A DNA stretch of 10,893 nt from Clostridia bacterium (GTDB taxonomy: Bacteria; UBA6262; WVXT01; JAUXBS01), in NCBI GenBank assembly GCA_030618495.1, contig JAUXDE010000057.1, positions 1 through 10,893 of the forward strand. Reading direction: 5' to 3'. Below are positions 6,236 through 10,893 of the stretch, in pieces (the first letter of the stretch is position 1; each line of letters starts with the position of its first letter). The position numbers and the translations under genes are program-made. The notes under the pieces are model-generated. The model had not been told where the DNA came from, made no database searches, and saw only the letters and a program-made list of their open reading frames with translations.

Positions 6236-7180
6236 ATGAATAATAAAGATTTGATTTCGATTTTTGACCTTGAACCGGTTGATATTTTTAAAATACTGAC
6301 AGTGTCAGGAGAATTAAAAAAAGGAAAAGAGAAGGATAGCCTGCCTTTGAAAGGCAAAGTGGTGGGAATGATATTTCAAAAACCGTCCACCAGGACAAGA
6401 GTGTCCTTTGAGGTGGGGGTATACCAGCTCGGGGGCTGCGCCATATTCCTTAATGCTCAGGATTTGCAGTTAAAGAGGGGGGAATCCATAAAGGATACGG
6501 CTAAGGCCCTTTCAAGATATCTTGACGGGATAGTGATAAGGGCTTATGCGCATGAAGATGTCATGGAACTTGCATCCTACAGTACGATACCGGTAATAAA
6601 CGGTTTGACTGACCTCCTTCATCCCTGCCAGGTTATCAGCGATGTTTTTACCATAATGGAAAAGAAAAACATTGATTGCAGTGGCCAGAATATATCCGGA
6701 TTTGCAAATATAAAAGTTGTCTATATTGGCGATGGCAATAATGTTGCAAACTCATGGATGAATATGGCGTCAAAACTGGGCATGGAACTGGTTATATGCG
6801 TCCCTGAAGGGTATGAGCCGGACAACAGCATTTTAAACCAATGCGTGGAATTGAAAAAAGAAACAAATACAAAAATATCGATTTCCCATGTTCCGGGGGA
6901 AGCCGTTAAGAATGCTGATGTAATATACACGGATGTCTGGAAGAGTATGGGGAACAAGGACGGAAGAAAGATAAACAAGGAGGATTTCCAGTCATTCCGG
7001 GTAAATTCGGAATTACTCTCAGGCGCAGGGAAGGATGTAATTGTCATGCACTGCCTGCCTGCTCACCGGGGAGAGGAAATTACCGATGAAGTCATGGACG
7101 GTTCATGTTCCGTGGTTTTTGACCAGGCGGAGAACCGGCTTCATGTTCAGAAGGCCATCATGGAAATACTGTTTAAATAA
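6236..7180 (+). CDS. argF: Ornithine carbamoyltransferase
   Basis: This is a 314-residue enzyme of arginine biosynthesis (carbamoyl phosphate + L-ornithine to L-citrulline), normally a cytosolic trimer. The carbamoyl-phosphate site is complete: STRTR (51-55) and HPCQ (129-132). Ornithine-binding motifs are DVWKSMG (233-239) and HCLP (272-275). The closing DQAENRLHVQKAI is typical of OTC and argues against aspartate or putrescine carbamoyltransferases. The length is normal. AGGAG (6225-6229) lies 6 bases before the ATG. The palindromic repeat immediately upstream could fold over part of this site. An M20 hydrolase gene precedes it, which might be an ArgE-type partner. A very weak hairpin (AACCC/GGGTT at 7179-7192) follows the stop. 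Confidence 0.95.
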   Translation: MNNKDLISIFDLEPVDIFKILTVSGELKKGKEKDSLPLKGKVVGMIFQKPSTRTRVSFEVGVYQLGGCAIFLNAQDLQLKRGESIKDTAKALSRYLDGIVIRAYAHEDVMELASYSTIPVINGLTDLLHPCQVISDVFTIMEKKNIDCSGQNISGFANIKVVYIGDGNNVANSWMNMASKLGMELVICVPEGYEPDNSILNQCVELKKETNTKISISHVPGEAVKNADVIYTDVWKSMGNKDGRKINKEDFQSFRVNSELLSGAGKDVIVMHCLPAHRGEEITDEVMDGSCSVVFDQAENRLHVQKAIMEILFK

Positions 7181-7244
7181 CCCCTGCGGGTTTCTTAATA
7201 AGAAAAGGGATCCAAGTATAAAGAATGCGATAGGGAAAACCTTT

Positions 7245-7251
7245 AAGGAGG
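7245..7251 (+). promoter_or_regulatory. Ribosome binding site that sets the Crp/Fnr start
   Basis: AAGGAGG is 8 bases before the ATG at 7260. The same frame is open back to 7041 inside argF, but that upstream peptide is not Crp-like and is only the argF shadow frame. MGNDLFLKKIPIFSRVS is the usual N-terminus of this family. Confidence 0.9.
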
Positions 7252-7259
7252 GCAAGGGA

Positions 7260-7940
7260 ATGGGAAATGATTTGTTCTTAAAAAAAATCCCGATTTTTTC
7301 AAGGGTTAGCAAGCCTGAACTGGAAGAGATGAGCAAGATTACGGAAATGAAGAAGTTCAAGAAAGACGACCTGATATTTTCTGAAGGGGAGGAAGGCGAG
7401 AGTATGTTCTTAATCATTTCCGGGCTGATTAAAGTTTTTAAAACTTCCACCGGGGGGCAGATAAAAACCCTGGACATGCTCGGCAAAGGCGACTTTCTCG
7501 GTGAAATGGCAATCCTTGACAAGGAAATACGTTCGGCAACGGCTGCGGCCATTGAAAATACGGAAGTCATGGTTCTGAAGAAGCGGGTTTTCGAAAAACA
7601 TATTAAAACCAATCCAATTGTATCTTTAAAGATTATGCAGGCGCTGTGCGCCCGCCTGCGCAAGGCGGATAAGGATATAGAGGCTCTTTCCTTTCAGAAT
7701 GTCCTGGGCCGGGTGGCGATAACCTTGTTGAACCTGGCTAAAAAGTACGGGGTAAAAACAGAAAACGGAATTAAAATAAATATAAAACTAACCCACCAGG
7801 AACTTGCAGACATGGTCGGCACGGCAAGGGAGATGGTCAGCAGGACATTATTGAACTTCAAGAAGAATAAGTGTATTGATATTGACGGGCGCTACATATA
7901 CATCACCAACATGAAGGAATTGAAGGAACTGATTTATTGA
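7260..7940 (+). CDS. Crp/Fnr-family transcriptional regulator, probable cAMP receptor
   Basis: This 226-residue dimeric DNA-binding protein has a cyclic-nucleotide-binding beta-barrel at about 10-110. Its phosphate-binding cassette reads FLGEMAILDKEIRSATAAA, with Gly81-Glu82 and Arg91-Ser92 in the positions that hold the ribose and cyclic phosphate in E. coli CRP. A long dimerisation helix spans about 112-145. A C-terminal winged HTH has LTHQELADMVGTAREMVSRTL (178-198), where TAREMVSRTL is the recognition helix. There is no N-terminal cysteine cluster, so it is not an FNR-type oxygen sensor. An adenylate cyclase gene starts 49 bases downstream, supporting cAMP as ligand. Target genes are unknown. 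argF lies 79 bases upstream and may or may not be co-transcribed. Confidence 0.92.
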   Translation: MGNDLFLKKIPIFSRVSKPELEEMSKITEMKKFKKDDLIFSEGEEGESMFLIISGLIKVFKTSTGGQIKTLDMLGKGDFLGEMAILDKEIRSATAAAIENTEVMVLKKRVFEKHIKTNPIVSLKIMQALCARLRKADKDIEALSFQNVLGRVAITLLNLAKKYGVKTENGIKINIKLTHQELADMVGTAREMVSRTLLNFKKNKCIDIDGRYIYITNMKELKELIY

Positions 7941-7989
7941 TAAGAGTAAATGAAAACTTAAAGCCGAACTATAAGAGGTAAAAAAATCG

Positions 7990-9945
7990 ATGTTCAGGAT
8001 AGACCTGAAAAAACATAAGTTGTTATTGGAATTATTGATAGTTTTAACAGTTACATCGTTAATTGCTGTCCTTTGTTTGTTTAATGTCGGCGAGCCGTTT
8101 GAACTGAAGACGATTGACCTGCGTTTCAAGCTCCGCGGGCCCACCAAGAATGCGAGTAATGCCGTTGAAATCATTTACATGGGTGACGAGTCAATTGAAG
8201 CGCTTGGAAGGTGGCCCTGGCGGAGGAATTATCACGCCCTCCTGGTCCACGTCCTTTCATTGTACAAGCCGGCGGCAATATGCTTTGATGTATTGTTTAC
8301 GGAGCCGGACAACAGTTTCCCTGAAGATGACAGGTTTCTTGCCAAGGCAAGCAAGGACAGCAAACTTACCTACTTCCCGTTTTATTTTTACCATCCGGAA
8401 AAACTAAACGAAGCGGATTATGAGCTGCTGAAAAGAAAAGTGTCCATCAGCGGTAAGATAAAGGACGGGGCATTGCCTTATGAAGATGAATTTCACGGGG
8501 AGTTATATAAATCCGTTGCAATGACAACCCCCATACCCCGGTTAATAGATGCGTTTAAGGGGACGGGTTTTGTTAACGCGCCGCCCGATAGCGACGGTAC
8601 GACACGCAGGGTTCCTTTAGTCATTGAATACAGGAGGGACCTGTACCTTTCTTACGCTTTTGGCATTACCTGTGATTACCTGGGGGTAGACAGAAAGGAC
8701 ATTAAGGTCAGGCCGGGAAAGTATGTTGAGATAAAAAAATCAAAAATAGGGCCGATAAAAATCCCCATAAATGAAAAAGGACAATATCTTGTTAATTTCG
8801 ACGGCGGTATTAAGGCGTTTAACTGGTACTCATTCGTTCAAATCCTGACATCCTACAGGGACATGGAAGAAGGCAAAAAGCCCGCGATAGACCTCAATAA
8901 ACTCAAGGACAAAATACTGTTCATCGGCTTGACCGCCACGGGGACGGTTGATATCAGGGCTACACCCTTCTCACCGACTTATCCCCTGGTGGGGGTTCTT
9001 GCTAATACCGCCAGTAACATACTGAACAAGAAATTCCTGGCTGAAACGGGGACCACAGTCAACCTCCTGATTCTTTTTGCGCTGGGGATTATTATAGGGC
9101 TCGTTTCGCACAAGTTGAAGCCGCTCGTGGGGGCGGCGTTCAGTATTTTCATGGCGTGCGTTTATTTTGGAGTTGCGTACTGGTTGTTTGCGTTCCAGGG
9201 AATCTGCCTGAAGGTGATTTATCCCATGGCGGTTATAATGATTGGGTACCTTTCCATCGTGGTGTTTAAATTCGCTACCGAGGAGAAGGAAAAGAAATGG
9301 ATAAAAAACGTGTTTCAGAGATACGTCAGTTCCCAGGTTGTTGACGAGATGTTAAGCGACGCCGACAAGCTCAGCCTGGGCGGCAGTAAGAAGAAGCTTA
9401 CGATATTTTTTGCGGATATAAGGGGTTTTACTTCAATGTCGGAAAAAATGAAGCCCGAGGATGTCGTGACCGTGCTTAACAGGATTTTCACCATATTTAC
9501 TGAAATACTTTTTAAATATGAAGGCACCCTGGATAAGTTTATGGGGGACTGCGTAATGGCAATATGGGGCGCGCCGATTGAACTAAGGAATCCCGAGGAA
9601 CTTGCCCTTAGAACGGCTCTTGAGATGCAGGAGAAAATGAAGGGTATACAGGAGGAACTTATAAAAGAGGGCAGGCATCCCGTTGGTTTTGGTATAGGAA
9701 TAAATACCGGTGAGGTTATCGTGGGTAACATGGGTTCATTGCAGCACATGGATTATACGGTCATAGGAGATGAAGTCAACCTTACCAGCAGGATTGAGGG
9801 ATGCGCGGAGCGTGGACAGACATTGATTACCGAAAGCGTCTATGAGAAGATGAAGGACATGATAAAGGTAAATAAGCTTGAACCGGTGAAGGTAAAAGGC
9901 AAGGTTAAACCGATTCCTGTATATGAAGTACTGAGTATCAGTTAG
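7990..9945 (+). CDS. CHASE2-domain class III adenylate cyclase
   Basis: This 651-residue membrane receptor cyclase makes cAMP from ATP. Order: one N-terminal span (about 10-31), an extracytoplasmic CHASE2 sensor domain (about 35-345, with MGDESIEALGRWPWRR and FDVLFTEPD typical of CHASE2), three spans (about 355-373, 380-401, 407-427), a short coupling helix (VFQRYVSSQVVDEM) and the cyclase domain (about 465-648). The catalytic set is complete: metal Asp476 (FFADIRGFTSMSE) and Asp520 (DKFMGD), adenine-selecting Lys516 and Thr590 (YTVIGD), and transition-state Asn597 and Arg601 (NLTSRIEG). The Lys/Thr pair is that of class IIIb adenylate cyclases. A modest AGAGG precedes the ATG by 11 bases. 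A Crp-type receptor lies just upstream. The palindromic repeat copy 2 begins at its stop codon. Confidence 0.94.
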   Translation: MFRIDLKKHKLLLELLIVLTVTSLIAVLCLFNVGEPFELKTIDLRFKLRGPTKNASNAVEIIYMGDESIEALGRWPWRRNYHALLVHVLSLYKPAAICFDVLFTEPDNSFPEDDRFLAKASKDSKLTYFPFYFYHPEKLNEADYELLKRKVSISGKIKDGALPYEDEFHGELYKSVAMTTPIPRLIDAFKGTGFVNAPPDSDGTTRRVPLVIEYRRDLYLSYAFGITCDYLGVDRKDIKVRPGKYVEIKKSKIGPIKIPINEKGQYLVNFDGGIKAFNWYSFVQILTSYRDMEEGKKPAIDLNKLKDKILFIGLTATGTVDIRATPFSPTYPLVGVLANTASNILNKKFLAETGTTVNLLILFALGIIIGLVSHKLKPLVGAAFSIFMACVYFGVAYWLFAFQGICLKVIYPMAVIMIGYLSIVVFKFATEEKEKKWIKNVFQRYVSSQVVDEMLSDADKLSLGGSKKKLTIFFADIRGFTSMSEKMKPEDVVTVLNRIFTIFTEILFKYEGTLDKFMGDCVMAIWGAPIELRNPEELALRTALEMQEKMKGIQEELIKEGRHPVGFGIGINTGEVIVGNMGSLQHMDYTVIGDEVNLTSRIEGCAERGQTLITESVYEKMKDMIKVNKLEPVKVKGKVKPIPVYEVLSIS

Positions 9946-10039
9946 GAATTTGGGGACACGTACCTAATTATTTCTTATACTAAAGAATTGTTCAGCATTA
10001 TGTTTTTTAAGAATAATTAGGTACGTGTCCCCAAATTCC
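9945..10039. repeat. Palindromic repeat element, copy 2 (GGGGACACGTACCTAATT core)
   Basis: The arms 9945-9972 and 10012-10039 are perfect 28-base reverse complements. Pairing can continue inward with a one-base bulge (TCTTA against TAAG). The remaining centre is A/T-rich, about 39 bases. The core matches copy 1 at 6131-6221 except C for T in TACCTAATT. The outer flank (GGAATTT/AAATTCC) differs from copy 1 but is symmetric within this copy. It starts on the last base of the cyclase stop codon and ends 26 bases before the next ATG. There is no T-tract, so it is not a canonical terminator. Confidence 0.92.
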
Positions 10040-10065
10040 CAAATAAAGATAAGAAAGGAATAAAC

Positions 10066-10773
10066 ATGTTTATTTTTCTGCGGTTGTTACTGGCGCATTT
10101 TATTGCGGATTTCCCTTTGCAGTTGACAGGTATATATAACCTTAAGTTAAAAAAGGCCTGGGGTTCATTTATCCACAGCGGCATAGTCATGCTTGTGTGC
10201 GTGGTTCTCTGCATGCCCTTCCTGCGCAAACCCGAGATGTGGGTGATAATGTTCTGGATATGGATTGTTCACGGCCTTCAGGACTGGGGGAAGGTTGTGT
10301 ACTGCGAAAGGGCAAAGAGGGATACTTTATGGATTTTCATTCTTGACCAGCTAATGCATATAGCGCTTATCAGCATGGTTTTTATCATTCCCGGATTAAG
10401 TTCTTTAGTTGCGCCCGCGGGGGAATCAATAATCCTGAGGATATACGCTGACAATCAAATAGTCATCTGCGCAATGGGTTATATATTTGCCGGTTTTGGC
10501 GGGGTTTTTGTAAACCTGTACGTAAAAGCAGGATTCTTAAAAATACCGGCCATGGATGTTCCCAGGGGAATTAAGAAGTACTACGGTATAGCCGAAAGAG
10601 TTTTAATTGTCATGCTTATTATACTTGGAGGGTACTGGTTTCTATTGATAGCGCCCTTTTTGGGGGCGAGGGTACTGCTGGCTAGGAAAAAGAACAAAGA
10701 ACTTTACGTGGAATTAACCATAAATGCGCTTATTGCGATAGTTATTAGTCTGCCAATTAGATTTATTTTATAA
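10066..10773 (+). CDS. DUF3307 family membrane protein
   Basis: This 235-residue multi-span membrane protein is recognised as DUF3307 by its N-terminal LLLAHFIADFPLQ (His11, Asp15), the following basic segment and His37, IVHGLQDWGK (His69, Asp73) and FILDQLMHI (Asp94, His98). The regularly spaced His/Asp residues in membrane helices suggest a metal or catalytic site, but no function is established for the family as far as I know. About six or seven hydrophobic stretches are visible. AAAGGAA lies just before the ATG. It is separated from the cyclase by the palindromic repeat, so it may be a separate unit. Members elsewhere often lie beside SatD-like or regulatory genes; nothing here supports a link to cAMP signalling. 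Confidence 0.82.
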   Translation: MFIFLRLLLAHFIADFPLQLTGIYNLKLKKAWGSFIHSGIVMLVCVVLCMPFLRKPEMWVIMFWIWIVHGLQDWGKVVYCERAKRDTLWIFILDQLMHIALISMVFIIPGLSSLVAPAGESIILRIYADNQIVICAMGYIFAGFGGVFVNLYVKAGFLKIPAMDVPRGIKKYYGIAERVLIVMLIILGGYWFLLIAPFLGARVLLARKKNKELYVELTINALIAIVISLPIRFIL

Positions 10774-10774
10774 G

Positions 10775-10815
10775 AATTGGTGGCTACGCCACTTAAAAAT
10801 TGGTGGCTACGCCAC
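10775..10815. repeat. Two tandem hairpin repeats (AATTGGTGGCTACGCCAC)
   Basis: The 18-base unit AATTGGTGGCTACGCCAC occurs at 10775-10792 and 10798-10815, a 23-base period. Each unit contains GTGGC-TAC-GCCAC (10780-10792 and 10803-10815), a 5-bp stem with a 3-base loop. The pair starts 2 bases after the DUF3307 stop. There is no T-tract. It is probably part of a dispersed repeat family, as it does not resemble coding sequence or a terminator. Confidence 0.8.
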
Positions 10816-10836
10816 GCAAGAAGTTCAATGTTTATC

Positions 10837-10852
10837 GCAACCTGAAGGTTGC
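10837..10852. repeat. Short palindrome GCAACCTGAAGGTTGC
   Basis: GCAACC (10837-10842) pairs with GGTTGC (10847-10852) around a TGAA tetraloop. It follows the tandem GTGGC hairpins by about 20 bases and has no T-tract. It may belong to the same intergenic repeat cluster. Confidence 0.6.
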
Positions 10853-10874
10853 CTCTATCCTTGAATGTTTTGTT

Positions 10875-10893
10875 AAAGGTATTGAAATGAATA
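10875..10893 (+). other. Possible start of a further gene at the window edge
   Basis: TAAAGGT (10874-10880) precedes an ATG at 10887-10889 by 6 bases. Only two codons are visible (Met, Asn), so nothing can be said of the product, and the call could be chance. Confidence 0.2.

Noticed and set aside
7179-7205. Terminator after argF
   Set aside because: Only a 5-bp AACCC/GGGTT stem with TTTCTT after it. It is too weak to call, and an alternative TTTCTT/AAGAAA pairing competes.
7041-7259. N-terminal extension of the Crp/Fnr gene back into argF
   Set aside because: The extra 73 residues are the argF shadow frame. A strong AAGGAGG and a family-typical start lie at 7245-7262.
9945-10039. Palindrome copy 2 as a rho-independent terminator
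   Set aside because: The stem is far longer than usual, the centre is 39 bases, and no T-tract follows the right arm. Some attenuation of transcription cannot be excluded.
6131-10852. CRISPR array from the repeated palindromes
   Set aside because: There are only isolated copies, no regular repeat-spacer pattern and no cas genes.

Overview
The window reads as chromosomal sequence from an uncultured-type, probably diderm bacterium. It carries a housekeeping groEL end, an inner-membrane CcdA, an Lgt-family enzyme, a small secreted protein, moderate GC with heavy AGG/AGA arginine use, and dispersed palindromic repeats in gene gaps. Nothing seen fixes a phylum. Repeats of this kind (GGGGACACGTAC palindromes, GTGGC-TAC-GCCAC hairpins) made me think of candidate-phylum genomes, but that is only an impression. 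All recognised genes are on the + strand.

Layout. (1) 1-1139 is the 3' two-thirds of groEL, closed by a strong intrinsic terminator (1166-1201). (2) 1202-2123 is an AT-richer block. It has a gene-free stretch, then a type II toxin-antitoxin operon (RelE/HigB-like toxin, XRE antitoxin; 4-base overlap) behind a consensus promoter whose 17-base spacer is filled by a near-perfect palindrome, a likely autoregulatory operator. (3) 2209-4625 is a compact run: a radical SAM protein of the COG0731 (wyosine-synthase-like) type with a C-terminal winged helix, ccdA overlapping it by 8 bases, and an lgt-family gene with several substituted active-site positions. (4) 4626-6151 holds an AT-rich gap, a small exported HEAT-repeat protein and an M20 metallopeptidase of the YgeY-like type. 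(5) 6236-7180 is ornithine carbamoyltransferase (argF). (6) 7260-9945 is a Crp/Fnr regulator directly followed by a CHASE2 adenylate cyclase, which looks like a local cAMP sensing and response pair. (7) 10066-10773 is a DUF3307 membrane protein, followed by short hairpin repeats to the window end.

Two copies of a long inverted repeat with the shared core GGGGACACGTAC(C/T)TAATT sit exactly at the 3' ends of the peptidase and cyclase genes. In the first copy, the left arm encodes the last residues and the stop codon of the peptidase, and the right arm abuts the argF ribosome binding site. No transposase for this family is in the window.

No clearly new multi-gene system is evident. The most interesting items are the gene-end palindromes with arm-matched but copy-specific flanks, the substituted lgt active site, the operator-in-spacer promoter of the near-leaderless toxin mRNA, and the cyclase-CRP pair.
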